DNA from: Bacillota bacterium
GTDB lineage: Bacteria > Bacillota_B > Desulfitobacteriia > Desulfitobacteriales > Desulfitobacteriaceae
DNA length: 13,054 bases
Direction: 5' to 3'
NCBI GenBank assembly: GCA_021779415.1
Contig: JAJYAS010000026.1
Location: 1-13,054, forward strand
Shown: positions 1-6,171 of the stretch, in pieces
How the letters are laid out: every line of letters starts with the position of its first letter
Numbering within the stretch: position 1 is the stretch's first letter
Notes under the pieces: model-generated
Told to the model about the DNA's origin: nothing
The model's database searches: none
The model's input: the letters and a program-made list of their open reading frames with translations, nothing else
Program-made: the position numbers and the translations under genes

Positions 1-1434
1 GTTTGAGTAGAAGGTATCATTATTGGCGCCCCATTGCGATTTGGAATAAAGGATACGCAGAAAATCATCTGGATCAGGATAATCTGCTCCCCATGCGAGG
101 CGGAACATTTGACTGTCTCCGGATTGTAAGGCTTTAATATAGGAACCCCATTCTAAATTCTTCAACTCAGTTTGAATTCCAACCTCTTTTAACTGACCTT
201 GGAAGGCTTCAGCAACCTTTTGGTTCAGTTGGGTAAAGTTATAGGAATATGAAATAACTGGAAGTCCCTTACCGTCAGGGTATCCTGCTTTGGCCAAATA
301 TTCTTTAGCCTTAGCCTTATCATAAGTTGGTGCTTTCAGATCTTTATCATACCCTGGCATGCCCGCAGGTACTGGACCGTTAGCCACTGTTGAAATACCT
401 TCACGGACGGTATCAATAACACTTTGAGTGTCAAGTGCATAGGCAACCGCTTTACGCAGGTTTAGGTTATCTTTAAACGGCGGTTTATTTAGGTTAAATC
501 CGATATACTCCGTTGTTAATGCAACATTCTTAATGGTTTGCCCTGGAAATTCTTTGATAATTGCTTGCTGTTGACCTGGAGGCATTCTGTCCACATAATC
601 TAAGTTTCCTGCTCGGAAATCGTTTAGAGCGGTGGATTCCTCTTTGTAAATCTTGTAGACAACTTGGTCAACATGAGGCTTATTACCATAATAATCGTTG
701 AACTTTGCAATAGTTACATCTTGGTCAGCATTCCACTTCACAAATTTGAAGGCACCCGTTCCGATTAAAGTATCTGGAGTGGAGGCAGGGGTTCCAAAAT
801 CTTTCCCCGCTTTAATTGCACCAGCAACTTTATAAATGCCAACTGCTGGATGGCCTAAAGAGGTGACGAAGGCGGCATTTGGTTGGTCTAAGGTTACTTC
901 AACCGTATAATCATCAATCTTCTTCAGTCCTGACATTGTTTTAGCCGCACCACTGTTTACTTCTTTAAAGCCAACAATGGGTTCAAGTGGAAAGGATACT
1001 GGTGAGGCTGTATCTTTGGCAGCTAAACGATTCCAGTCATCCAAAATATCTTGTGCTTTGACTTCTGTGCCATCATGGAATTTAACACCCTTCCGGATAT
1101 GGAAGGTGATTACTTTTTTATCGGCTGAAAAATCCCATTTCTCGGCAATAGCTGGTTTAGTTTCTAATGTTTTGGGATCATATCTTACGAGACCATCGTA
1201 AAGCTCTTTTCCAATTTCAATTCCGTTATTCTCTTCCAAAAATGCAGGTTCGAGATTAGATGGGCTGGAAATCATCCCAAAACGGAACGTTCCTCCATCA
1301 ACGGGTTTACTACTAGTGGTTGTTGTACCCTCCTTCGTGGGCGCAGCACTCTGTCCACAACCAGATAGGATCAGAGTAGCCGATAACATGGTAGCGATAA
1401 CTAATGACCAGGCTTTTTTGCGATTACGAAGCAT
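1..1434 (-). CDS. ABC transporter substrate-binding lipoprotein, peptide/nickel family (SBP_bac_5), C-terminus cut off
   Basis: The frame stays open from an ATG at 1434 to the left edge, giving 478 residues without the C-terminus (family members are usually 500-600). Seen: a basic start, a hydrophobic stretch and a lipobox LSGC with Cys26, so the mature protein should be lipid-anchored outside the membrane. A Ser/Thr-rich linker follows. Family hallmarks are GGTFRFG near residue 47, the block around FHIRKGVKFHDGTEVK (about 112-127), LRKAVAYALD (about 328-337) and, near the cut end, WGADYPDPDDF. These identify the DppA/OppA/NikA family, which captures oligopeptides, dipeptides or nickel complexes for an ABC importer. 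The ligand cannot be told from sequence. The start is supported by AGGAGGGG just upstream (1441-1447 region). Permease and ATPase genes, if linked, would lie beyond the left edge. Confidence 0.93.
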   Translation of the reverse strand, partial: MLRNRKKAWSLVIATMLSATLILSGCGQSAAPTKEGTTTTSSKPVDGGTFRFGMISSPSNLEPAFLEENNGIEIGKELYDGLVRYDPKTLETKPAIAEKWDFSADKKVITFHIRKGVKFHDGTEVKAQDILDDWNRLAAKDTASPVSFPLEPIVGFKEVNSGAAKTMSGLKKIDDYTVEVTLDQPNAAFVTSLGHPAVGIYKVAGAIKAGKDFGTPASTPDTLIGTGAFKFVKWNADQDVTIAKFNDYYGNKPHVDQVVYKIYKEESTALNDFRAGNLDYVDRMPPGQQQAIIKEFPGQTIKNVALTTEYIGFNLNKPPFKDNLNLRKAVAYALDTQSVIDTVREGISTVANGPVPAGMPGYDKDLKAPTYDKAKAKEYLAKAGYPDGKGLPVISYSYNFTQLNQKVAEAFQGQLKEVGIQTELKNLEWGSYIKALQSGDSQMFRLAWGADYPDPDDFLRILYSKSQWGANNDTFYSN

Positions 1435-1447
1435 TCTTTCCCCTCCT

Positions 1448-1475
1448 AATTTAATGTTCTCTAAATTTAATGTTC
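1448..1475 (-). repeat. 12-bp direct repeat in the 5' leader of the substrate-binding protein gene
   Basis: AATTTAATGTTC occurs twice, at 1448-1459 and 1464-1475, with a 16-bp period. It lies directly upstream of the ribosome binding site of the binding-protein gene. It could be an operator for a dimeric regulator or simply AT-rich leader sequence. No convincing promoter was found around it. Confidence 0.4.
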
Positions 1476-1637
1476 ACTGACAAGTCATGCAGTAAAAAGT
1501 GATAACGGCCCTCCTTCCCAAAATATTGAGCTCAAGTCCCTTAAACTTCTTTCTGCCCGTTGCTACTAATTCGCCTTTGTATACAATATTTCCTGCGAGA
1601 AGTAGTAATATCTGTCGAAAAATTTATCTGAACAGGC

Positions 1638-2321
1638 TTATCCCTCTTGGGCAACTAACTCATTTACTAGTTTGTAAATATCTGCATGAATTTCTTCTCT
1701 GCTTCTGAGTTGGCCTTGACTTACGCAATTTACAATTGACCAATTATATAATGCCCCGATTTCACGGGCATTATTATAAGATTGAACTAAATACTCATAA
1801 TTTCTTTCATGAATATCCTTTTCTTTGTCTCCAAGTTTATTGGGTCTGTCATTGATAAGTTTTTGACTAAAACTCGGATGCATATCAAGAAAAATTACAC
1901 AGTCAGGAACCGGAAGTCTAAACTTTACAAATTCCAAATCCCATAACCAATTGAGATAGTCGTTCCTATCTACAGTGTCAACTATTTTGGCAGCCTGATG
2001 AACCATGTTAGAGGTCGTATAGCGATCAGCCAAGATAATACCGCCACTTTGATAAAAACCTTCCCATTCTTTTTTATAGGAGGCATACCGATCAACAGTA
2101 TAAAAAGTAGAAGCTATGTAAGGATTAACGTCATTTGGGTTGCTTCCAAATTCCCCCTCCAAATACATTTTGATTAGTGCAGAAGAATCACTCTTATAAT
2201 CAGGAAATTCTACTTTTCTTACCCTGTAATTTTCCGTTTTCAGGCTCTCATACAGCAATTTTGTCTGAGTCGCTTTACCGCTGCCATCCCCTGCTTCTAT
2301 GACTATTAGCTTGCCCTTCAA
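1638..2321 (-). CDS. tmk: thymidylate kinase-like P-loop nucleotide kinase (divergent Tmk)
   Basis: From a TTG at 2321 the product is 227 residues, slightly longer than typical dTMP kinase (about 205-215). TTG was preferred to an in-frame ATG at 2345 because GGAGGAGG (2331-2338) lies 9 nt before the TTG, whereas the ATG has that site inside its own coding sequence. Seen: a P-loop region EAGDGSGKATQ (residues 9-19), FYTVDRYASYK with the nucleotide-binding Asp-Arg, ADRYTTSN (second DRY motif), PDCVIFLD, and a lid-like segment around NDRPNKLGDKEKD. From general recollection of the family, clostridia carry a divergent Tmk subfamily of this pattern, expected to phosphorylate dTMP to dTDP in the cytoplasm. 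The P-loop is unusual: the first Gly of GxxxxGK is Ala10 and the residue after Lys16 is Ala17. A different deoxynucleotide kinase substrate is possible. Confidence 0.82.
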   Translation of the reverse strand: MKGKLIVIEAGDGSGKATQTKLLYESLKTENYRVRKVEFPDYKSDSSALIKMYLEGEFGSNPNDVNPYIASTFYTVDRYASYKKEWEGFYQSGGIILADRYTTSNMVHQAAKIVDTVDRNDYLNWLWDLEFVKFRLPVPDCVIFLDMHPSFSQKLINDRPNKLGDKEKDIHERNYEYLVQSYNNAREIGALYNWSIVNCVSQGQLRSREEIHADIYKLVNELVAQEG

Positions 2322-2368
2322 AAAGTAAACCCTCCTCCAAATCATCTCAGCTTGTATGCTGAATCTAT

Positions 2369-2398
2369 AGTTTACTATTTTCGGACATCACTTTTCAA
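2369..2398 (-). promoter_or_regulatory. putative sigma-A promoter of the thymidylate kinase gene
   Basis: On the minus strand TTGAAA (2393-2398) is followed by an 18-bp spacer and TAAACT (2369-2374). This places transcription start near 2362, about 40 nt upstream of the TTG start. A small inverted repeat, TCAGC/GCTGA at 2347-2362, lies at the predicted start site. Judged by eye only. Confidence 0.45.
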
Positions 2399-2430
2399 GT
2401 TTTCTGATCATATTCAGTTTCAAAACAAAC

Positions 2431-2459
2431 CCCTCAGAAACCATTTTTGGTTCTGAGGG
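2431..2459 (-). terminator. rho-independent terminator, probably for spo0A
   Basis: CCCTCAGAA(A)CCA and TGGTTCTGAGGG form a strong stem with one bulged base. On the minus strand it is followed by the T-rich GTTTGTTTTG. The only minus-strand gene upstream is spo0A, whose stop is about 300 nt away. The unusual distance is explained if the transposase-derived sequence between them was inserted later. Confidence 0.6.
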
Positions 2460-2673
2460 CTAACACACCATTATTCGGATAGTTCCAGTGACTATCAAAC
2501 TTAAAATAATATATATGTTGTCATTTTCTTCCTTAAGAAAATGAGTCATTCTCAGTTATTCTTAATTACTATACTCTTGCAGACGAAAGTTTGTTTAAAA
2601 CCTTGGTGCTAAAGAAGGAATTAAATGTTCTACAACATCTAAGAAATGCTGGTTTTAAAAAGCGATTTACGGC

Positions 2674-2751
2674 ATGAGAAGGGATATCGAAACCTTTTTT
2701 AAATGTACAAAAGCATTGCTCAAGCTACAAAAAGAGTTTCAGGGTCGCGTG
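2674..2751 (+). pseudogene. remnant of an IS4-family DDE transposase (C-terminal catalytic segment)
   Basis: In the plus-strand frame beginning at the ATG at 2674, about 25 residues read MRRDIETFFKCTKALLKL followed by QKEFQGR. This closely fits the block (R)WDIEVFFK...LKL.KEFQGRSYD found around the catalytic glutamate of IS4-type transposases of Firmicutes, as I recall that family. Nothing before it in the same frame continues the protein, and after EFQGR the frame runs into antisense of spo0A and loses similarity. It is therefore a fragment, not a gene. Its right end abuts the spo0A stop codon (2755-2757), suggesting an old insertion that replaced the original spo0A 3' flank. The rest of the spacer (2461-2670) shows no recognisable gene; it contains a perfect 10-bp inverted repeat TCATTTTCTT/AAGAAAATGA at 2521-2544. 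Confidence 0.6.
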
Positions 2752-2754
2752 GAC

Positions 2755-3552
2755 TTAGCTAACCTTACTCATTACCCTCAATTTATCAGCAAGAAGTGCT
2801 ATGAATTCTGAATTGGTAGGTTTTTGACGTTCAATGTTCATAGAATAGCCAAAAATTCGTTTAAGCGTATCAGTATGTCCACGTTCCCAAGCTAACTCTA
2901 TCGCATGGCGAATTCCGCGTTCTACTCGACTGGGTGCAGTATCAAATTTTTTCGCAATACCTGGGTAAAGTTCTTTGGTGACAGCTCCAAGCAAAGAAAC
3001 ATCTTCTACGACCATCAATATTGCGTCTCGAATATATTGATACCCTTTAACATGAGCAGGTATTCCAATTTGATGCATCATCGTGGTCACTTCAACGCAC
3101 AAGTTAAGCCCGCTTCCTGTCGTTGCTACGATCGGAGTGGCTGAAGAAAACTGTGTAGGAGCAGACGATGGTATATCTTGCGTTAGTGAACGGATACGTT
3201 TGCTTAAAATTTCTAGATCGAAAGGCTTGAGAATAAAGTAATCTACACCAAGCATCATGGCTTGATGGGTGAGAGATTCCTGTCCAAAAGCCGTTAGCAT
3301 GATAACTTTAGGTCGTACCGCAGATGCCCGGGCATTGACGCGCTCCAATACTCCTAAACCATCCAAATTTGGCATGACTAAATCTAAAATAATCAAATCT
3401 GGCTCCTGTGATTGAATAAGATCCCAAGCTTCTAAACCATTATTAGCAACCCCAACAATAACCAAATCTTCTTGACCTTGGAGATAATTTTGTAGCATTT
3501 GACATAAGTTACGGTTATCATCCGCGACAATTATTTTTATTTTTTTTCCCAT
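2755..3552 (-). CDS. spo0A: stage 0 sporulation protein A, master response regulator of sporulation
   Basis: The product is 265 residues, the normal Spo0A length. The receiver domain (about 5-120) has all key residues: Asp11 and Asp12 for metal, phospho-acceptor Asp57 in LDLVMPNLDG, Thr87 in MLTAFGQ, and Lys109 in ILKPFD. A linker (about 125-150) leads to the Spo0A-specific DNA-binding domain with signatures IPAHVKGYQYIRDAI, LYPGIAKKFDT, SRVERGIRHAIE and KPTNSEFIALLADKLR. The phosphorylated dimer binds 0A boxes and activates entry into sporulation in the cytoplasm. The start ATG at 3552 follows a GGCGGGATGATGG stretch. In Bacillus and many clostridia spo0A sits right after spoIVB; here the upstream neighbour is a divergent ferredoxin gene, so spo0A appears to be transcribed alone. 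Confidence 0.98.
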   Translation of the reverse strand: MGKKIKIIVADDNRNLCQMLQNYLQGQEDLVIVGVANNGLEAWDLIQSQEPDLIILDLVMPNLDGLGVLERVNARASAVRPKVIMLTAFGQESLTHQAMMLGVDYFILKPFDLEILSKRIRSLTQDIPSSAPTQFSSATPIVATTGSGLNLCVEVTTMMHQIGIPAHVKGYQYIRDAILMVVEDVSLLGAVTKELYPGIAKKFDTAPSRVERGIRHAIELAWERGHTDTLKRIFGYSMNIERQKPTNSEFIALLADKLRVMSKVS

Positions 3553-3632
3553 TCTACCATCATCCCGCCTTAACTGTATTCCGGTTCACCCATAGTTACA
3601 CTTATAAGCGTTTGCATTTTTCCGGTGCCCTT

Positions 3633-3657
3633 ATTATACGTTAGGCCCTATGTCGAA
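3633..3657 (-). promoter_or_regulatory. putative spo0A promoter with overlapping 0A box
   Basis: On the minus strand a perfect TATAAT (3633-3638) lies about 80 nt upstream of the spo0A start. A core 0A box, TGTCGAA on the plus strand (3651-3657), lies 12 bp further up and touches the place where the -35 would be; the -35 hexamer itself (CGATTT at 17 bp) is poor. A weak -35 covered by a 0A box is the arrangement of promoters activated by phosphorylated Spo0A, so positive autoregulation is inferred. A 7-mer can occur by chance. Confidence 0.5.
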
Positions 3658-3912
3658 ATCGTAAATAAAAAGGCAACTATGAGATGCGGTTAGTTTTTTG
3701 AAAAGCTCAGCAGGAAAGGCTTTATGGATAATATTGGTATATTTATCTATCGCAAAATCTACTAATATTTTTTTGAAGGGAGTAGAACACTATAAAATAC
3801 GCGAAATGGAATGAACTTTAGCAAGTTTAATCAAATATTATGTAGCTAATCCAATTCCTCAAATTTGAAACTTCCAAAACTTCTTCAAGAAAGCCTATAA
3901 ATGTTAAAATTA
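3658..3912. other. AT-rich intergenic region between divergent spo0A and ferredoxin genes
   Basis: No open frame with a convincing ribosome binding site, no strong hairpin with a T-tract and no repeat were seen here. A small inverted repeat TTCTT-C-AAGAA lies near 3880-3892. The stretch probably carries upstream control sequence for both divergent genes. Confidence 0.5.
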
Positions 3913-3941
3913 TGAATAGACCGCTTTTTATAGGGTAAAAT
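3913..3941 (+). promoter_or_regulatory. possible promoter of the ferredoxin gene
   Basis: TGAATA (3913-3918), a 17-bp spacer and TAAAAT (3936-3941) lie about 32 nt upstream of the ferredoxin ATG. The -10 is good and the -35 weak. Confidence 0.35.
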
Positions 3942-3972
3942 AGTTCCTAGATTAGTTAAAGGAGGGTACCTA

Positions 3973-4167
3973 ATGTATGCTGAGGTAGACAAAGATACGT
4001 GCATCGGGTGTGGAGCTTGCCCAGACATCTGTCCTGAAGTTTTTAAAATGGAGGACGATGGGTTGGCTATAGCTTATAAAAACCCGGTCCCCAGCGAGCT
4101 TGAGGATTCTGCCAAAGAAGCTGCTGATGGCTGTCCTGTTGACGCCATACACATTGATACAGACTAA
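3973..4167 (+). CDS. small 4Fe-4S ferredoxin
   Basis: The product is a 64-residue acidic protein with the ferredoxin motif CIGCGAC (Cys10, Cys13, Cys16) and a distant Cys54 followed by Pro, enough to bind one [4Fe-4S] cluster. An extra Cys20 (PDIC) is retained, but the second CxxCxxC motif of two-cluster clostridial ferredoxins is missing. It therefore belongs to the monocluster type (Thermotoga or Desulfovibrio style), a soluble low-potential electron carrier. The ATG follows a perfect GGAGGG (3961-3966) by 6 nt. The gene stands alone on the plus strand, convergent with a minus-strand siroheme/FeS reductase-like gene and sharing its terminator. It could supply electrons to that protein, but this is only inference. 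Confidence 0.93.
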   Translation: MYAEVDKDTCIGCGACPDICPEVFKMEDDGLAIAYKNPVPSELEDSAKEAADGCPVDAIHIDTD

Positions 4168-4184
4168 TTGCAAATTCAAGGGAT

Positions 4185-4228
4185 AAAAGGCAGTTAAGCA
4201 GATGATGAACATCGCTTAACTGCCTTTT
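4185..4228. terminator. bidirectional rho-independent terminator between ferredoxin and reductase-like genes
   Basis: A perfect 15-bp stem has arms AAAAGGCAGTTAAGC (4185-4199) and GCTTAACTGCCTTTT (4214-4228), with a 14-nt loop. T-rich sequence follows on both strands (TTTTCTT on plus, TTTTATCC on minus). It can end transcription of the ferredoxin gene from the left and of the minus-strand operon from the right. An extra copy of CTTAACTGCCTT at about 4229-4240 overlaps the stop of the minus-strand gene. Confidence 0.85.
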
Positions 4229-4238
4229 CTTAACTGCC

Positions 4239-5120
4239 TTAAGGCATGGCCTTTTCGGCAAATTCACGAAGCCCATCAATTCCGATGCGATCAATGAGGC
4301 GCCCTATCCGTTCTTGTGGTTTAGCATTTTCCTTATAGTAGGTGATAACTGCGTCCATAACTGGCACGAGCTGATCTTTCTGGAGATTTTCCAAAAGGAT
4401 ATTCCCCTGCCTTGGCTTGACCCCGCCGTTTCCACCGACATAAAGATGATACCCTTTGCTTGTACCCATTAAACCTAAGTCCACCGAGGCTGCATCTGTG
4501 CATTTATTCGGACATCCGGCAACCCCTATTTTAAATTTCGAGGGCAATTCCATACCGTGATAACGTTTATCAATTTCCATACCCAAAGCTAAAGTTTCTT
4601 GCAATCCTCGTTTACAGAATGTATCCCCAGGACAAACTTTCACACTCCGAACACATAATCCGACAGCATGACCAGGATCCATCCCCAAGTCCTTCCAAAC
4701 ATTTGGGACATCTTCAGGTCGTAACCCAACAATGGCAATACGCTGGGCAGAGGTCACTTTAAGTGCTTGAGCATGGTATTTCTCTGAAACATCTGCAATC
4801 TTGCGTAAAATTTCCGGGGTCACGACCCCTGCAGGTATATGAGGAGCAATCGAATAGGTTTTTTTATCCATTTGCAAAATTGACCCGGCTGGTTGAGCCT
4901 TAGCAGCAGCTTCCGCAGAAATTTCCCCTTGTTCTACAGAATTAACCTTTTCCAACAACAAATTCGGATCAAGATTATGCATTTGAGCAGCATTCGCTAA
5001 CGTTTCATTGACAGAAAAAGCACACCCCAGACAATGTAAGCCCAGTTCCTGCATAGCCTCCGCAGTCTTCGGATTGGCGGACATAATATCTTTTAGTTTC
5101 ATATCTAGTGTAAAGCGCAT
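4239..5120 (-). CDS. DUF1858 domain fused to siroheme/4Fe-4S nitrite-sulfite reductase-like domain
   Basis: The product has 293 residues from the ATG at 5120. An upstream ATG at 5126 follows AGGAG with no spacing, whereas the 5120 ATG has the normal 6 nt, so 5120 is chosen. Numbering below counts from the 5126 ATG. Residues about 9-65 form a DUF1858-type domain (as in hybrid-cluster-protein-associated redox disulfide and ScdA N-terminal proteins) with Cys32-x2-Cys35. Residues about 90-145 resemble the nitrite/sulfite reductase ferredoxin-like half domain. Then comes the siroheme/4Fe-4S signature Cys165-x5-Cys171 and Cys205-x3-Cys209 (AGCPNKC). It is much shorter than assimilatory or dissimilatory sulfite reductases, with only one repeat, so it is a stand-alone small reductase-like protein. 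Substrate (sulfite, nitrite or another) is unknown. It is translationally coupled to the 48-residue zinc-ribbon-like gene upstream. Confidence 0.88.
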   Translation of the reverse strand: MRFTLDMKLKDIMSANPKTAEAMQELGLHCLGCAFSVNETLANAAQMHNLDPNLLLEKVNSVEQGEISAEAAAKAQPAGSILQMDKKTYSIAPHIPAGVVTPEILRKIADVSEKYHAQALKVTSAQRIAIVGLRPEDVPNVWKDLGMDPGHAVGLCVRSVKVCPGDTFCKRGLQETLALGMEIDKRYHGMELPSKFKIGVAGCPNKCTDAASVDLGLMGTSKGYHLYVGGNGGVKPRQGNILLENLQKDQLVPVMDAVITYYKENAKPQERIGRLIDRIGIDGLREFAEKAMP

Positions 5121-5129
5121 AGCCATCTC

Positions 5130-5276
5130 CTAACCATGAATGAGCATTGGCAAGCAATGCGTACATACATGTTTTTCTTCACCTTGGTGTACATAGGTCA
5201 ATATAGGGGTAAGTTCACTGGTTGTACCACAATGAGCACACTCCAACTCAGGAGCCTCTTTTTTTACGTCTGCCAT
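5130..5276 (-). CDS. 48-residue zinc-ribbon-like protein, first gene of the redox operon
   Basis: The ATG at 5276 is preceded by GGAGG with an 8-nt spacer. The 48-residue product contains two CxxC pairs, Cys13-AH-Cys16 and Cys38-TH-Cys41, separated by 21 residues, each with an internal His. This is a typical small zinc ribbon or rubredoxin-like metal site; which metal is bound cannot be told. No signal peptide or membrane segment is present. The stop codon TAG (5130-5132) overlaps the AGGAG ribosome binding site of the reductase-like gene downstream, so the two are almost certainly made together. It is likely an assembly, regulatory or electron-transfer partner of that protein (inference). 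I do not recognise a named family. Confidence 0.8.
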   Translation of the reverse strand: MADVKKEAPELECAHCGTTSELTPILTYVHQGEEKHVCTHCLPMLIHG

Positions 5277-5340
5277 ATAAATGACCTCCTTCTTTATGAT
5301 TGTCAGTTTATCACGGCAACCACCTACTTAGTGTGACTTA

Positions 5341-5382
5341 ACACACATTTCTGTGTGTATTTCAGCACGCCTTGATTTTCAA
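5341..5382 (-). promoter_or_regulatory. putative promoter and operator of the zinc-ribbon/reductase operon
   Basis: On the minus strand TTGAAA (5377-5382), a 17-bp spacer and TACACA (5354-5359) form a weak sigma-A-like promoter about 75 nt upstream of the 48-codon gene. A perfect 7-bp inverted repeat ACACACA-TTTC-TGTGTGT (5341-5358) overlaps the -10, a good place for a repressor. TTGA-TTT-TCAA (5372-5382) forms a second small dyad on the -35. No known regulator can be assigned. Confidence 0.4.
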
Positions 5383-5462
5383 CAATCGATAATGACTAAT
5401 GGTAAGTGTTAACGATTTTTATGGAAACTATACCGTATCCATAAGAATACGACCCTTTTAAC

Positions 5463-5502
5463 CAAAAGAAAACACGGCCTTCCAATTTCAGAATAACCGT
5501 GT
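5463..5502 (-). terminator. probable terminator of the sporulation-type cluster
   Basis: On the minus strand ACACGG and CCGTGT (5497-5502 and 5472-5477) pair around a 19-nt loop and are followed by TTTTCTTTTGG. It lies just 13 nt beyond the stop of the 42-codon gene. The stem is short, so termination may be partial. Confidence 0.55.
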
Positions 5503-5514
5503 CCAACCGTTTAT

Positions 5515-5643
5515 TTATTTCCAAAGGTACAAGATTAACCCCGTTACTAAGAAGATCACGCCTAAATAGAATCGCAACTCTGTTTCTAGCCCTCGTGCTT
5601 TACCGGTGAGTACATCCGTGTTTTGCCCAAAAGAACCTTCCAT
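5515..5643 (-). CDS. 42-residue single-pass membrane peptide
   Basis: The ATG at 5643 follows GAGGGGGG by about 7 nt; that site overlaps the TGA stop (5657-5659) of the upstream gene, so the two are co-translated. The product has a polar, charged N-terminal half (about 1-23) and one hydrophobic helix (about 25-41, starting FYLGVIFLVTG) ending in Trp-Lys. It is probably an inner-membrane peptide with N-terminus in the cytoplasm, but topology is uncertain. No family is recognised. It is the last gene of the cluster that contains spoVM and is followed by a terminator. A role in sporulation is suggested only by this position. Confidence 0.7.
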   Translation of the reverse strand: MEGSFGQNTDVLTGKARGLETELRFYLGVIFLVTGLILYLWK

Positions 5644-5656
5644 TATGCTTCCCCCC

Positions 5657-6109
5657 TCAAGATGAGAGGTCGTTGATTTGCTTTATTCCTTGAATACGCC
5701 AACCCTTTTCGTTTTGAACTAAATGAAAAGAAAACGTAAACGTCTGAGCTTCTTGAACTGATGATGTCCAAGAAACGCGCACAATTGTCGCTTGCAAAGG
5801 GCCCATTTCTGAATTCATAAATTGTACCTTTTGTAAGGACAACAGCGGATCTTTATTTAACCTTGTTTCCCAAGTCGTGAACTCCTTTTCGTCCAAGGAT
5901 CCCAATGGCAGAACTAATAGTTCACGGGCAAGATCGGTTTGACGGAGATCCATAAGCTTCCAAAAGTGTTGAATTGTCATTTGTGGAGAATTCCCATAAT
6001 GGGGATCTGCTAATGCTGTAATGACTGTCTGAGGAGTTTTAAAAGTGAGGATCGTAATTAGACAGAAGAGTGATAGACCGAGTAACCATACATAACGACT
6101 GTGACGCAT
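5657..6109 (-). CDS. membrane-anchored protein with NTF2-like domain, unknown function
   Basis: The product has 150 residues, starting at an ATG after a strong GGAGGG with 7-nt spacing. Residues about 6-23 form a hydrophobic signal or anchor helix after a basic start; no lipobox Cys is present, so it is either secreted or anchored by its N-terminus. The rest (about 40-148) has the pattern of an NTF2-like/DUF4878-type alpha+beta domain: an initial helix around MTIQHFWKLMDLRQTDLAREL, a Trp-containing segment, then alternating beta strands ending in a GWRIQGIKQI strand. Such domains bind small ligands or partners in many spore and cell-envelope proteins. It is 62 nt downstream of spoVM and overlaps the signals of the 42-codon gene. 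Function is unknown. Confidence 0.8.
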   Translation of the reverse strand: MRHSRYVWLLGLSLFCLITILTFKTPQTVITALADPHYGNSPQMTIQHFWKLMDLRQTDLARELLVLPLGSLDEKEFTTWETRLNKDPLLSLQKVQFMNSEMGPLQATIVRVSWTSSVQEAQTFTFSFHLVQNEKGWRIQGIKQINDLSS

Positions 6110-6171
6110 AATTTCCCTCCTTGCTTGTCTTTACTATCATTCTAGGAGGGAACAATGCTTTTCATACCACT

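Noticed and set aside
1474..1623. Minus-strand open frame in the spacer before the binding-protein gene, ending RAVITFYCMTCQ
   Set aside because: About 48 codons that look protein-like, but there is no start codon with a ribosome binding site and no family is recognised. It may be a decayed gene fragment; left as unexplained spacer.
2536..2676. Plus-strand open frame ending LNVLQHLRNAGFKKRFTA just before the transposase remnant
   Set aside because: It reads like protein but has no start signal and could not be matched to the transposase or another family, so it is not called as a gene.
2905..3144. Plus-strand 79-residue open frame within spo0A
   Set aside because: Antisense shadow of a clearly real, fully conserved spo0A.
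3970..4294. Minus-strand 75- and 80-residue frames across the ferredoxin gene and terminator
   Set aside because: They run through the ferredoxin coding sequence and a terminator hairpin and have no ribosome binding site.
5136..5336. Plus-strand 66-residue frame
   Set aside because: Antisense to the 48-codon CxxC gene, whose ribosome binding site and coupling are much better.
6113..6171. Sigma-G-like promoter (GTATG ... AATGATA) before the NTF2-like gene
   Set aside because: The spacer is about 21 bp, too long, and the -10 has a mismatch at its first base.
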